64,000 nt of DNA from Bilabrum cf. latius. Lineage: Eukaryota; Bigyra: Bicosoecida; Bigyra; Bicosoecida. Below the pieces are notes generated by a model. That model was not told where the DNA came from and did no database searches. It saw only the letters and a list, made by a program, of their open reading frames with translations. The stretch covers positions 1,240,001 to 1,304,000 of the forward strand of contig OZ237741.1 of NCBI GenBank assembly GCA_965178125.1, in the 5' to 3' direction. This document shows, one piece after another, positions 22,368 through 35,100 of this stretch. Made by a program: the position numbers and the translations under genes. The number at the start of each line of letters is the position of its first letter. The stretch's first letter is position 1.

Positions 22368-23680
22368 TCACGGGAACTCAAAGAGCACCCAGTTGTAGCC
22401 CCCCTTCCCCTTGAGGCTCCGGATGGCGTCCCCGCACTTGATCTTGCCGGCAGCGCCCCCGCCCGCCTTGAGGTCCTCCCCGAAGTAGTCAGCCGTTGCG
22501 TCCGCCTCTGCCATGAGCGCCTTCATGAAGTTCTCCACGCTGTAGGGGTTCTTGTCGTCGTCCGCGTCGTCGCCATCCACGACCGCGGACCTCCTCACCT
22601 TGTCCACCACGTGGGCCAGGTCGCACTCGTCCTTGGAGGTAGCGTTGATCACGCACGAGTAGGGCTCCAGCAGCTTCTGCGCCTGCTTCGTGGCGGCAAC
22701 GGCTAGACCGCGCTTGACGGCGGGCACCTTTTCTCCTGACCAGTGGACGCAGACCCACTTGACGCGCCTGAGCTTGCCCGTCCCGAAGCCCATGCGCACG
22801 AGGCCCACCACGACCTCATCGTCCTTGAGCCAGTTGGACATCTCGGGGAGGGAGACGCTGCCCGCGTTGAAGAAGTCCAAAGAGCCCTTCTTGCTCGGCT
22901 TGAAGAGCGCCCAGTTGAACATGCCGCTCTTCTCCTTGACGCTCTTGAGGGCCTCGTCCGCCTTGATGTCGCCTAGCTCGGCGGCGGTCTTCCTGGACGC
23001 AGCGCGGGTGGCGATCGTCGCGTGACCGCCCCCGGCGGCGCCGCCAGCGTCGATCATTGCCTGGTAGTCTTCCGTGATCTTCTTGATGGAAAACTTGCCC
23101 ATATCGTCCACCTTCATAGACTTGGACAGCGTTTCAAGCACGTTGGCGACGCTGGCCTCCTCCTTTGTCATAAGGGTGATCTCGCCCTGCAATTCGCCGC
23201 ACGCTTCCTTCACAGCTGCTTTCTTTGTCAGCAGCTTCCCCTTCTTGACAGGGGATGCCTTCTCGCCGTTTACCTGCAGTGCACGTATCATGCTTTATCA
23301 ACCAAGAAACGCCGGGTGCACGGAAGGGCACAGGGTTGGGGCATAGTGAAGGCTCGGGAAATGCCATGAGCTTACCGTCACGAATACAATACGCGTTCGA
23401 GCAAAACTGCCGTGTCCTAGCCTGACTTTGAGCATGCCAAATTGAACAGTTTCTTCGTTCACAAAGGTCTGCATCTCTTTCACGCCACCTGCGTGGATGC
23501 ATCGAACGCAGTAAGAGGAAAGCAGTACAACCGAGCTGCACTATCAATATATTGTTTTTCAGCACGAGCAAAGTTCTCACCAGATCCCGCAGACACCACC
23601 TTCATTCCTTTGGGAATCTTAATCTTGCCTCCACCTCCCGCCTTCGATCCACTGCCTGATGATCCAGCGACAGCAGCCAT
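22368..23680 (-). CDS. Tandem coactosin-like (ADF-H) actin-binding protein
   Basis: Exons are 23680-23581, 23488-23376 and 23273-22368 (TGA), giving 372 aa. Introns of 92 and 102 nt have GTGAGA/GTAAGC donors and GCAG acceptors in consistent phase. Two coactosin-type ADF-H modules are visible. The first spans about residues 30-120 (FGMLKVRLG, RTRIVFVTVNGEKASPVKKG). The second spans about 170-300 (MFNWALFKPS, VGLVRMGFG, RRVKWVCVHWSGEKVPAVKRG). The protein ends with a partial third module start (DAIRSLKGKGGYNWVLFEF). Coactosin-like proteins bind F-actin in the cytoplasm. No UAG occurs, so this gene also reads correctly in the standard code. Codon use looks biased and GC-rich, suggesting good expression. 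Confidence 0.85.
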
Positions 23681-24076
23681 GTTCAGCAAAACCGAATTAA
23701 AATGCAACCGCTCACAAGCCTTCTAAGGCACTCGTGTGTTGTAATTTACTTGCGAAGCGCCTCGAATGAATTGATGAAGCGCCGATGCAGTGCGTTACAG
23801 TGCGCTGCACCCTCGGGGCCGGCAGGGACTGATGACGAACGACTGAAAATGCAGTGTTGAACACAGGCGTGGCAGCCATAGGGAGATAAGCATGATTTGC
23901 TGCACGCCACGCCGCAGATGAAGCCACCACGATAACCTGCATTCTGTCCCGTCACCCCCAAGCACTAATGCTAGTCGCCTAGACGACACCCCGCGATACT
24001 ACTGCCGGGCCGGTGACGCAAACAACCCCCTGCTACACAGCAACAATCGCACCGCATGAGCGGGGCCTTAGGCGCG
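23681..24076. other. Intergenic region
   Basis: This stretch holds the upstream region of the coactosin-like gene and the 3' flank of the MYB gene. No coding frame or repeat of note is seen. Confidence 0.45.
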
Positions 24077-26860
24077 TTATGGCGATTCCTGCCTGGCCCG
24101 CTTGGCCGCGGGTTCCTGCAGCTCCCCCCTGGTGCCCCCACCGCCTGCCACAGCCAACCCTGCCTCCGAGTCGGGCGGTCTCCCTGCACCTTCCCCTTCA
24201 ACTCCACCCTGCTGCTTCTGTTCGCCACCGTGCTGCTGCTGCTGCTGCTTGCTCTCACTTTGCTGTGCGGCCGCCCCTGCACCACCAACCCCCCTGGCTC
24301 GCTTGGACCCAACGGATGCCGCGGTCGACGCACTCGTCACACTGCGGCCCATGTAGCTCTCCCCACTCACCATGCGAGACATGCCGTCCCTCACGCTTGC
24401 TGCAAACCCAGTGGCCCCGCGCACGCTCGTCGGAGTCACTGAGTCGGAGAGCGCCTGGCCGGAGACGAAGCCCCGCCTCCCGGCTCTCCCAGCCCGACTG
24501 CCGCCTGCAGCCGCTGCCGAGGCAGACGTAGACGATGGCCCTCCCTCTCCCTCTCCCTCTCCTGCCAGACTCCCGCCTGTCGTGCTGGCGGCAGGCATTC
24601 CCGACACGGGCGTTTCACCGAAGGAGCTGCCCCCATCGATCTGCGAGCCCATGCCGGGTGTAAACACAAAGGCGCCGCCGGGCCCGCGCCCGCCCGCCAG
24701 CCCGTCATTCGAGTATGTTCGGGCTGCTGTTGGCACTATCGGGTTCCCATAGCTGTCAGTTTTGGTCTCTGTCTTGAGCTGGGGAATGCCCAGCGCTCCC
24801 CTCCCCCTCCCCCTCGCCCTTGCCCCGGCTCGAGACCCCGACCCCGCGCTCGAGCTGCCCCCTGCCGAGCTGGCATTGCCCACCTCTGAGCTGCTTGAGG
24901 ATGACGACAGGCCGGTTGCACTCGTCAGGGAGCCTGAGATCTGGGAACCGGGGCCAGGGGCGGGTGGTATCGCCACGGCCTGCCCATGCCCATGCCCTTG
25001 GCCGTGGCCTAATCTGCTACCATTCCCATTCACGTTGCCATTCCCATTGCCATTGCCATTGCCATTGCCATGGCTGCCGCCGAGCACGGCACTGGGCGGC
25101 ATGGCACTCAGCTGAGAGAGACTTACGACAGCTGCGTCGTGCGGGTCTGTAGTCTCTGCCATCGAGGATGACGAGGCGGAAGACGATGAGGAGGGTGCTA
25201 AACCCGTGGGGGGAAACACTCGCCTGGATGACTACACGGCCCCCGGCTGCACGGGGGTCACGCCCCCCGACTGTCCCCCCATCGGAGTCAGGCCCATGTC
25301 ACCCGCATCCTCTGTGTCCGCCCCGCTTGTTGTTCCCTGGCCCGACGTGGCCACGGCGGGCGGTCGCATCGCAGACAGAGCGTCTCCGCTGCCGCTTCGA
25401 AAGAACAGCCCAGGCCCAGACCCAGACCCAGACCCCGGTTCCCCGCCCGCTCGATCGGCATCAGGCGTGATCACGCCACTTTGCGCAGACCCACTGATAC
25501 CATGACCGCCCGCCCCCACGCTCAGGCCCCACTGAGAGGACACATGCCCAGCAGGCGCGCCCGAGGAGGAGGAGCCGAGACCGCCAGAGGGACCAAGCGC
25601 CTCCCCCATCGACGGAGACTGTATCGACGCATTAGACGCGAAGCGACTCAGCCCCGGGCGTGGCCTCAGCCCAGTATCGTCTTCAGGCACCATGCTTAGC
25701 GATGCGCTGCTCATCACGCCGCCAAACCCAGCCGTGGCTGCGGCTCGCATGCCCGCCCCATGGCCCAGCCCCTGATGGCTGCTCCCGCTGGAGCCTTCTG
25801 CGTGGATGCCGCTAGACACGGAGTTCTGCGAATGTTCTTCCGCGCGCAGACCCAGGCTGTCCCCTTCTAGCGCGCCCCTAGATGCCCCCCCGCTCCCTCC
25901 CCCACCCCCACCCAGGCTACCGAACGTGAAGGACCCGTTGCTGAGCACGGGCCCCCTGGCCTGCTGCATGAGAGCCACAGAGGCATCGTACTCGGTTTGA
26001 TTTCCGGCTCCGGATTCGTTGCCCCCCTGCAGGGATGGGTGCGTGGCTCCGGCACTGCTGTCCGTTCCGAAGGCGCCTGCCCCTGCCCCTCCGGATGCGA
26101 CCAGCTCGTCTTGGGATGGCATGGACAGGAGGGCGGGTCCCCCTGTTCCCTGTGATATTGTTCCCTAGGAGCGTGCTTGCGACTTGGATGTCCTACTTGC
26201 CGTCTTGCCTGCCTCGTCACCTGTGTCCTGCTTCCTGCCCCTGCCCCGGCCCCGGCCCCGGCCCCGGCCCCGGCCCCTGCTGCCACTGCCACTGCCAGCC
26301 GCCTCGGGGCCCCCAGAGGCCTTACTTCTCCCCCTGCCTCGGCCCCTGCCTCGGCCTCGGCCTCCGCCGCCTGTGGGTTCGGCCACACCCGCATATTTCT
26401 CCAAGAAATCCGCGACCTGCCTCCTGTGAGAGGTGATCTGCTCATGGGTGGCCCTGTCCTGCCACTCCTAAGCTGACCCGGTGGACAGGCCCTCCACGCC
26501 CTCGGTCAGTCGGATCAGCTCGGTGGCCCCCTCCTTGTCTAGGCCCTTGTTCCGCTGCACCGTGCGGATGGCGCTGTAGTATCGATTCCGGATGAAGGCG
26601 GTGGACCGGTTCGTCTGCAGCAGGGTGGCGATCTTTCTCCACGACGTGCCGTGCTGCTTCACCAAAGCGAACATCCTGAGCTCCTCGCGGTAGTGCCATG
26701 TGCTCTTGTCCAGGTCTGGACGTAAAAAATACTGCCAGCGTTCCCTTGCCTGCTTTGGTGTGAAGGAGATTCGGGAGCAAAGTACTGCCCAGTCCTCCTG
26801 CGACATGCTACCAATGTTGTCGCCTTTCGCCGCCAGTGCATCCTTGAGCAACTGGTCATC
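24077..26860 (-). CDS. R2R3-type MYB/SANT DNA-binding protein (927 aa; 5' exon unresolved)
   Basis: The exon from 26860 to TAA 24079-24077 carries three UAGs (26468, 26165, 25232) read as Gln. Residues 1-110 form two MYB repeats. The first has DDQLLKDAL...WAVLCSRISFTPKQARERW. The second has WHYREELRMFALVKQHGTSWRKIATLL followed by an Arg/Tyr-rich recognition helix. A linker (ITSHRRQVADFLEKYAG) leads into an Arg-Gly dipeptide tract (near 26240-26400), then a long Ser/Gly-rich and Gly-Asn repeat region ending in a basic KRAR-type nuclear signal. The exon starts at acceptor TCGCAG (26861). The initiating exon is unclear: a frame with MPLSHLV... would join through a 41-nt intron, which is short for this genome. 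The targets are unknown. Confidence 0.82.
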
Positions 26861-27749
26861 CTGCGAGATACCGGCGCGGAAGCATGAAAGGTTTATTATA
26901 CTGATAAATTCAGATTGGAAGACAAGGCCGTGCAGCACGCTATGTCGGTCGCTGGCGACGCAACAAGGTGGGACAAGGGCATCAGATCGGAATCTCCGAC
27001 ATCAGTGCGACATATCAGCGGAAACGTAGCACCAATGGTGTCTTGTACGTTCAATGAACTATACTATCGCTTCGCGTGAGGGGCTCCATTCATCGAATCC
27101 GACGTTCAGCACCGATTCGAGTATATTGCAATCCCTTTCGACCTCATGTGGCCCAAAATATCAGTGAATACGTAGCCCAGACAAGGTATGAATGTGCTGC
27201 TATGGCTCACCTGCTCAGACCAACGCTGCTTCTTGCTATGCTCGTCAGACATTGGTGGTAGCCTGAATCGGTTTCGTCAATCGACTGCCGAGTTTTGGTA
27301 CTTGCGGCGACAAAACACAGCTTCCCGAAGAATTGTGTAATATTAGTACGGCTATCCTGGTAGATCAATCGTATTTTTGCCTGATTTTCCCTAGGATGAA
27401 GACAAATAGCTCAAATTGCTTCCGGACAACGCGAATGGGTCGGCCCGTGATTGCCAGCTGCAACTGCGAACAAAAATCGGATTCGCGACTATATCAGCTC
27501 GCAACAAACTTGATTTGCGAAATCGAGCAAAATGCAGCCTTAGCAGCAGGGTACAGTTTCTGGCATGTCACTGGTAGATGCAAACAGCCCGATAAGATAT
27601 CTGGGTCAAGTAACTCTCGACGGATCTGACAGCGATAGCCATGTTGGGGATGTGAGAAGGGACTCGGGGCAGGCTGCCACACATGTGCTATTCTAGTGCA
27701 ACCATCGCGCCTGCAGTCATTTTACTGCCACCTTCCATCGCAGTTTGTC
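26861..27749. other. Intergenic region with probable 5' exon of the MYB gene
   Basis: The proximal 100-200 bp should contain the MYB gene's first exon (-). The rest is the upstream region of the COMMD gene (+), including a pyrimidine-rich acceptor-like TCGCAG at 27738-27743. The AT content is higher than in exons. No other gene is supported. Confidence 0.45.
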
Positions 27750-28337
27750 ATGCTTGTGGTCGACAGCATGCTTGGCCTCCCATCAGGCTTGGAGAGTAAA
27801 GCTTCCCTTGAATCGCGGACCGGGAGCCGAGCAGGCGATGCCGCTCCAGCTTGCAGCGTAGTTGATGTGGCCAATAGCGTGCGGGCGTAGTTGCGAGAAT
27901 TTATCGGGAGTGGGGCCGCACCAACTGAATTCGGGTCTCGATTGCAAAAACTTGGGGTCGACAAATCCGCTGCTCGAGCAGCCGCGGATGCAGTGGCCTC
28001 TCGCCACGCCGATCTTGTGCGCGCCGGGCGAGACGCAGTCTCAGGCATTCGAGGAGAGCGCCTCGTAGACTTTGATTGGAGCGCGAGGATACAGCTTGCA
28101 TCGTCCTAGGTGTCCCAGCTGGACCGGCCATCGGTGCAGCTCTCGCTCACCACAGAGAGCACCGCGGGCGTGGACGGCGCCGGCCGCCCTCGTCACACTG
28201 AGATGTTGGAGCTGTCCCGGACTGACCTCGAGGCAGTGCTGCGACGAATGGATGATGCCGCAAAGGCACTGCGGGGTGTGGACGGGGCAGGTGTGGGCGG
28301 GGCCGTGTCAGCTGCTGGAGGGGGTTCTAGTTCGTGA
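27750..28337 (+). CDS. COMM-domain protein
   Basis: COMMD proteins assemble with CCDC22/CCDC93 into the Commander complex that recycles endosomal cargo. The 195-aa frame ends in TGA and has one UAG (27888-27890), giving SVRA[UAG]LREFIGSG, plus a second at 28107-28109 (LASS[UAG]VSQLDRPSVQL). The N-terminal helical half is followed by the COMM domain. The domain starts LVDFDWSARIQLASS, continues through a D-x-P-x-V-x-L strand, and ends in LELSRTDLEAVLRRMDDAAKAL, the usual final helix. ATG 27750 was chosen because the frame upstream is open but lacks ATG. An upstream first exon is possible. The subfamily (COMMD1-10) cannot be assigned by eye. Confidence 0.85.
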
Positions 28338-28428
28338 ATGAATCATCCTCACGCAGCTGCGCAAAATGAGATTATTTAATTCGAATTGACGGCTGGTGAT
28401 TCGTTGCGCAGTCGTTTCTTATCGATTT

Positions 28429-31400
28429 TTAAGTGCTCGTGTGGCTGCCCCCCGCTCCCTCTGCCCCTGCACCAGCGCCTGTATCACCAGCCCCAGCTGC
28501 CTCTTGCTAGAAGTATCCCGGGGGGTAGTATGACCCATCTGGGCCATAGTATCCCCCTATTGTGGGGTCGTACACCCAGCCACCCTCATGCCCCTGCCAC
28601 TGTGCCTAGCCGTGGCCCGAGCCCGCGTCGTACCCCCCACCTGCAGTCACCACTCCACCGTACTGCGAGCCGTCTCCCCATCCCGATGCAGACCCATCAT
28701 CATAGCCTGATGCAGATCCACCCCCCCACCCCGATGCAGACCCATCACCGCCTTGCCACTAAGACAAACCGGTGCCACCATACCCGAACCCCTCGTACCC
28801 ATATCCATATCCACCGCCATCGCCAGCCGTTGCCCCCTGTCCGTACCCACCCGCGCCCACATCATGGTAGTACTGCTGCCCCTGCCAATCCTCTCCTGCA
28901 TACCCTTGCACACCTCCCGCGCTAGCATGCCCACCAGCCCCTCCTTGTTCACTCTTGCCAGCTCCCTTGCCGCCCGCGCCCCAGGCCTTGTGGGGCAGCA
29001 GCGCGAAGGGGGTCCAGACGCAGCCCTCTGGTGGGGAACAATCCGGCTCACCCCCACCCCCACCCCCACCCCCACCCCCATCGCCCTCACCCTCGATGCT
29101 GTCCCCTTGATGGGCGAGATCCAACCCTGCACCCCAGCCCTCCATGCCCGCAAGCGCGGCGGGAGACTGCGCAGCCGAGTCCCACAGCACCAGCACCCGA
29201 GCGGCTGCAGAGTGCAGGTCTACCCAGCGGCTGCCCCCACGAGCAAACAGCAGCTTGAATTTCCTCCTGAGGGGCACCCACCGCTGCACCCGCGCGGCCC
29301 TGAGCCCCACTCCCCCCTTGTTCCCCCGCAGCTGCAGCTGCAGCCGCACCGTGCTGCCCACCAGCGAGCGCTCCAGCGCCCAGTCAGTGGGGGCTGCCGC
29401 CAGCACCTGTCTGCTGGGCGACCACCACGACGCCACTCGTAGCCCGGAGGGGTCCATCTCCGCAGGGGCCCAGTCGTCCTCGGACCCGCACTCGGACGCG
29501 GAGTCCCTGCCTTCCGCCTGCAGCTTCTTCGCCTCGCGCTGCTAGCGCGCCCTTCGCTGGGCCTGCTTGGCCCGCTCGTCCGCCTCCTCTCGCATCTTCT
29601 GCGCCAGGAGCATCACGGCGGCTTCTCTCCAGTCAGGGGTGCGGTACCCCTTCCAAAGCCTCTGGATCTAACGGGCGCTCCTGATCTCTAGCTCGATCTG
29701 CGCCCGTCTGCGCTGGGCCAGCAGCCGGCCCAGGTACCCCCTCCAGCAGCACTGCGCCCTCACCGCGGCGAGATTCTGGCGGGCCCGAAGGAGTGGATAG
29801 CCCACCAGACGCATCCACTGCGCCCGCCTGCGCCCCAGGTGCCCCCTCCAAACACGCTGCAACGTACATGCGAGCGCCAGCACCACCCGCCCGAAGGCGA
29901 TGGCACCGGCACGCAGCTGATGAGCCTCCCTGCGCGCCACCACCGCCCGCCACTGCCTCTGCAGCACCAGCGCCGCTTCCTCTCGGTCCTTTTTCCTCCT
30001 CTCCCGCTCCCACCGCAGGGCCGCCACCTTGCGCCTCGCCAGCCTCACCCTCAGAGCGCACTGCAGGGGCAGCACCGCAACCCCCGCGGCCTCCTGCAGC
30101 CTGGCCCGCCTCAGCAGCACGACAGCCTCCCTAACCTCTGGATGCTCCAGCCGAGCCCTCCGCCCCCGCAGCCAGGCTTTCAGTGGATCTAGCCTCGCCC
30201 CCGCCGCCTCCTCCACCGCCCGCCTCGCCGCCCGCCTGGCATCATGCCTCCTCCTCAACCACCCCCGCGCAGTGACCTGGATGAAGAGGCAGGCCCGCTG
30301 CATCCTCCGCCGCTCCACCTCGTCAGCCACGTAGTGTCGCCAGTCCCGGTCCCTCGCCGCCCGTGCCGCAGCCCTCGAGAGCTGCCTGAGGGCTCGCTTC
30401 CTGCGGAGGAGCGTGGACATGCTGCGGGCGATGTAGCAGCGGCCCGCGCACTGGATGGCCAGTGCCGCCGCATCCCGGAGGTACAGGGCAGACCGCGCCA
30501 GCCTGAGCCTGGGCATCTGCCTAGTGGGCTCGATCCCGTGCCATGCCTCGCTCAGCTTGGTCTCGCCCCTCGGCAACCCCCTCACGACCGCGGACAGGCC
30601 CTTGGCGCTGATCAGAGAGTCCCCGTCGCACCTCAGCTGCTGCAACATGGGGCATTCCCTGGCCAAAAAGAAGATGCCTTTCTCTGTCACTGAGTAGCAC
30701 GACGCCACGTCGACGGCCTGCAGCTCCTTGCACCCCCGAGAGAGGTACCAGAGCGACCTGTCCGTGATCAGGGGCAGCCGGGCCGCTGTCACGCTCCTCA
30801 GCCGCCTGCACATGGTTCCCATAGCTCTGAATGCTTCGTCCGACAGCCTGTCGCAGGAATCGACGTCCACGACCTGCAGCTGGCGGCACCCCTTGGTGAG
30901 GGCGAGGATCCCTTCGTCGGTGATCGCGCCGCAATGCGATACATCTAGGAATCGCAGCTGCTTGCAACCCTCTGCCAGGTGTCCCAGAGCTCTGTCTCGG
31001 ACGTAAGGTGTCCTCGATGCGCGGATGGAGAGCAAAGCCTTGCAGCCAGCGCCCATGGACGGACCCACGGACCCGGAGACCCACCCGAATAGGTCGTCCC
31101 CCAGGCCGGGACACCTGCTCACATCCAGGGCGGTGAGGGTGCGGCTGGCAGCCTTGGTCACGCTCGCGAGACAATCCTCCACCACCTCGGGGCAATCGCT
31201 GAGATCAACCGAGGTGAGCCCAAAGTACCTCGCCGGCAGCACGCGGCACGTGACCCACCCCGCCTGGCTGCGGCTGAGGTCCAGCACTTGCACAGACCGA
31301 GCCACGCTCAGAGAGAGTGCCCTGAGAGCCACGTCCGAGGGCCTCTTCCACCCACACAGCCGCACCTCCCTCACGCTCGCCCCCGATTCCTCCAGGGAGC

Positions 31401-31956
31401 GGCCCATCTCCCACAGCACCTTCTCGTCCAGGGGGGACGAGGCGGCTTCACGGCTCAGGTCTAGCACGCCGTCTGCGAAACTCTTTGATAGTGCCGCGTC
31501 TGCTTGTCGGCGCAGCTTTCCGGCCGCGAACGGATTCCTTGGCTCGAATCCCATGGCCACGTCCAGATCGGTCACCAGCGGCGAGCGGAAGGTCGGGTCC
31601 ATCGTGGCGTACAGGGACGGTGCGGGGGTGTCGTCCCCGCTTCTCCAGCCTTTGCCACGAGTAGTCTCACGAATGATTTGCTTGAAATCTGCGCTCGTGG
31701 CTCCTCCCTCTGGCAATCGCCCACTCCGCTGCAGCTCGACCAACGACAGCGGGCCTCGGCCTGCGTGGGTGCCGTCCTCCCGAGTTCGATCTGCAGCATG
31801 GTCTACATCGTTGAAGTATACTCTCTGGCTCTGTCCAGTCGCCGCTGTTGATGTCGGTGGCTGCGAGGGCTCGTATTCTTGTGATTGAACGGATTCATCG
31901 TGCGTTTGATCGTCGGTCGCGCGATAGTCGCCTCCGTGGTCCTTCGTCTCCTCCAT
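28429..31956 (-). CDS. LRR (AMN1/FBXL-like) protein with IQ motifs (1,175 aa)
   Basis: A single exon runs from ATG 31956 to TAA 28431-28429. Five UAGs (29668, 29542, 28759, 28606, 28507) are read as Gln. The N-terminal 220 residues are disordered. Residues about 220-470 are Cys-containing leucine-rich repeats of the AMN1/F-box-LRR type (LRFLDVSHCGAITDEGILAL and similar). About residues 500-790 contain many Arg-rich IQ-like helices (AALAIQCAGRCYIAR, ACLFIQVTARGWLRR, AALVLQRQWRAVVAR), predicted calmodulin or light-chain sites. One UAG sits inside such a helix (SAR[UAG]IQRLWKGYR). The C-terminus is Gly/Tyr-rich (GYYGPDGSYY). No F-box is clear. A calcium-responsive scaffold is an inference. Confidence 0.85.
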
Positions 31957-32123
31957 ATTTCAATTGGTGTGTACTGTTTACTAGCTCATGGCGGATGCCC
32001 GAGGTGTGGGCGCCTTATCTGCAACAGCAACCAGAAATCAACTGGCAACTTGAAGCTTGCAACCGCCGGCGGCGGCAGCTGCGAAAATCCGAGAATAGCG
32101 CACTCTGCCTCAATCTTGGTGCC
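31957..32123. promoter_or_regulatory. Bidirectional promoter interval
   Basis: The LRR/IQ gene (-) and the synergin-like gene (+) start 167 bp apart. An in-frame ATG at 31995 is an alternative start for the plus-strand gene, which would shorten this interval. Confidence 0.45.
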
Positions 32124-35100
32124 ATGGAATCTACATTTCGCTAGCAGGTGCGAGCTTTGCTAGTTGGGCGGGTCGTCCCTGGTCGTCATGCAGCGCCCTT
32201 GCTGGCCCAAGCAGGGGTAAAAAAGGAGAATCTCAGAGCTGCATGGCAGCTCATTGATACTGCAAAAGCTGGGCAGCTGTCGCCAAGGGACTCGATCCTC
32301 CTCCTTAAGTTGATATCACTATCACAAATGGGCTTTGAGCCAACCCAGGGATTGGTTCATGGCCTCGCGGATCGCCAGGTGCCGCCACCTCGCTTTCCTG
32401 CGGGGAGCTCATTGGCTGTCGATGCTGCTTCGACGCTAGTACCGTCACCACCAGTGCTACCAAGCCTACCTTCCACTGTGCATGGGGTCGCTTCGGCTGG
32501 TAGTACCGCCGTCGGTCCTCGTGCCCAAGCGATCCAATCGAGCTCGCCAGCAGCCGATACAGCGGAAGACGACTTTGGCGACTTTGAAACTGCCGACGAG
32601 GCGACGCAACCGTCTAGCGCTGTGGTTGATTCGCAGGGTGGCGAAGCTAGTGCGTCTGGCGACGGTGACCCTGATGATTTCCAGGCATTCGAGTCGTCCA
32701 GCCCGTCCTTGGGCTAGACGAAGTCAGTGCCAGACGGAATGGTGACATCCTAGCAAGACACGCGACTTGGGGCAGCACAGAACGCCTCCACCGCACCCTC
32801 TCCAACTGCCGCTCTCAACCCCTTTGACATCTACGGCTCAGATGACGACGATAACGAGCAGCAGCAAGAGCGCGGCGAGCGGGGGCCCGAGCCCTCTCAG
32901 GCTGCGACTATGGCGTCCATGCTGCGAGCCGGGGGCACGCAGGATCCGTTCGCAACCATGCTGAACGACAACCCTGTCGGGGGTTCGACACCCATAGTAG
33001 GTGACCAGAGCGCTGCAGGCAGTGGACTCGGAGCAGTGCCGGTGGGCGCTGCAGGCAGTGGACTCGGAGCAGTGCCGGTGGGCGCTGCAGGCAGTGGACT
33101 CGGAGCAGTGCCGGTGGGCGCTGCAGGCAGTGGACTCGGAGCAGTGCCGGTGGGCGCTGCAGGCAGTGGACTCGGAGCAGTGCCGGTGGGCGCTGCAGGC
33201 AGTGGACTCGGAGCAGTGCCGGTGGGCGCTGCAGGCCCCAGTCTGCCAGTGGCAAGCTCTGCGCTGCCACCCACGGCGACATCACTCCAGGGGGTTATGG
33301 GGCTGTCTAGCACTAGCGTGACGAGTGAACTACAGGGGCTTGGTGCAAGAGCTGGCTCACTGAATCCAGGATTGCCCGACAGCTTGGGTGCCTCTGGCTC
33401 GCCGCAGTCGTCGACGCCTACCTAGAGATCGCCAAAGACAAAGGTCAGTACAGATGCCGTAAATGCCGGTGATACAGGCGAAAGAGGGGTGCTAAGCTCA
33501 GGTGGGGGCGACGAGGATGAGGACGAGGACTGGGGCGACTTTGATGCTGCAGACGACGGGGTGGCGGCAGCATCAGCACCTGCACCTGCACCTGCACCTG
33601 CACCTGCACCTGCGCCTGCACCTGCACCTGCACCTGCGCCTGCACCTGCACCTGCACCTGCACTACCATTGGCGCCATCCATGGACGCATTTGCAGACCT
33701 GCTCGGTCCAGAGGCAAATGCACCTGCCCCGCTGCCCACGCTCGCCCCGTTGGCACCCTTGGCTCCAGATCCAGCCGATCAATCGCCCATTGATCATCCG
33801 ACCGACGATGTTCAATCGGAACAAGAAAAACCAGGCATTTCGGGGGCCAATGGTGATCCATCGGGCGGCGGTGCGGCCTAGAACAGCGACGCTGGCTCGA
33901 GCGACGACGGCGAGGACTGGGCTGATTTCGAGGATGCAGAGGGCGGGGAGGCAGCGGAGCCGACCGATGCAGGCGACATGGACGGTGAATTAAAGCCAAA
34001 AATCGGCGGTAATTCGCACGCGATGCCAAGCGCTGCCGAGCAGCAGGCCGCGCGGGGGAGAGATCAAGCAGATGATATCAAACAGGCGGAGGAGGCCAAG
34101 CAGGAGGAACATGACAGGCGGGTAGCGATCTTGGCCCTTCCCCTGATAGAGCCAGGCAAGCTGCTGCCTCCGTCGGCCAGAAACGGCGGTGGAAGTGGCG
34201 GGTCTCGCGCTCAGCAGGAGAGTCTGCAATTTGCAGAGCTGGAACGCATCGTGAGAGGGGCACGGCCAGAGGACGAGATGTCCGTGGTATCAGCCCTGAG
34301 CGCCATCGGCGGGGGGAGGGAGCGAGCGGGCCATGACTGCGAGTGGCTGGAACAGTTGCTGGATGGGATCGATGCCAGTGGTGTGCTAGCCGACGCGAGC
34401 GATCGAGACAACCCCTAGGAGCGACTGAGCTCACAGCAGATGGAGAAGGTCCTCGGGGAGGCCCGCAGGTTAGACGAGGTGCTGACCAGACACCTGCTGC
34501 TGCTGGACATGGTCCCCAGGCAAGAGGCCACGAGGCAGCTGAGGAGGGAAGAGACGCGGAGGGTGGAAGCGCTGTGCCAGCAGGTGTCGGAGATGGAGCG
34601 CAGGGCAAAGGACCTGCTTGAAGAGGTCGCTGCCTTTGAGACAGGGCCGGTCGAGGAGGCAGAGTCGAGCGGTCCTGCAGCCGGCGGAGCTGCAGGCGGC
34701 CTCGGTGCTCCTGCCCCTCTCCAGCACAAGTCCGTGTCCGCTGTGCTACGACAACAGGCGGCCCAGCTGCCAGGGCTGCCCTCGCCTTTCAGCTCGGTGG
34801 ACTCGGACGGAACTCCCGTCGGTGGCGCAGATTCGCCTAGCAGCATGGGCTTGGGCGGGGCAGAGGACGCAGCCCAGACTGCAGGAATCGAACAGCCTCC
34901 TGGGAACGACGGCAGCAGCAGCGGCGGCCCCATCAGCGATGAGGACGATGCCGATTTCGCAGATTTTGAGGTGTCTGGACAGGCGGAGCAAACGACCACT
35001 GACCGTGCAGATGCTGGAGCGGTTGGTGGGACCCTCGATCCAGATGCAAACGTGGCCCAGACAGGAGAGGAAGACGAAGACTTTGCCGATTTCGAGGAAG

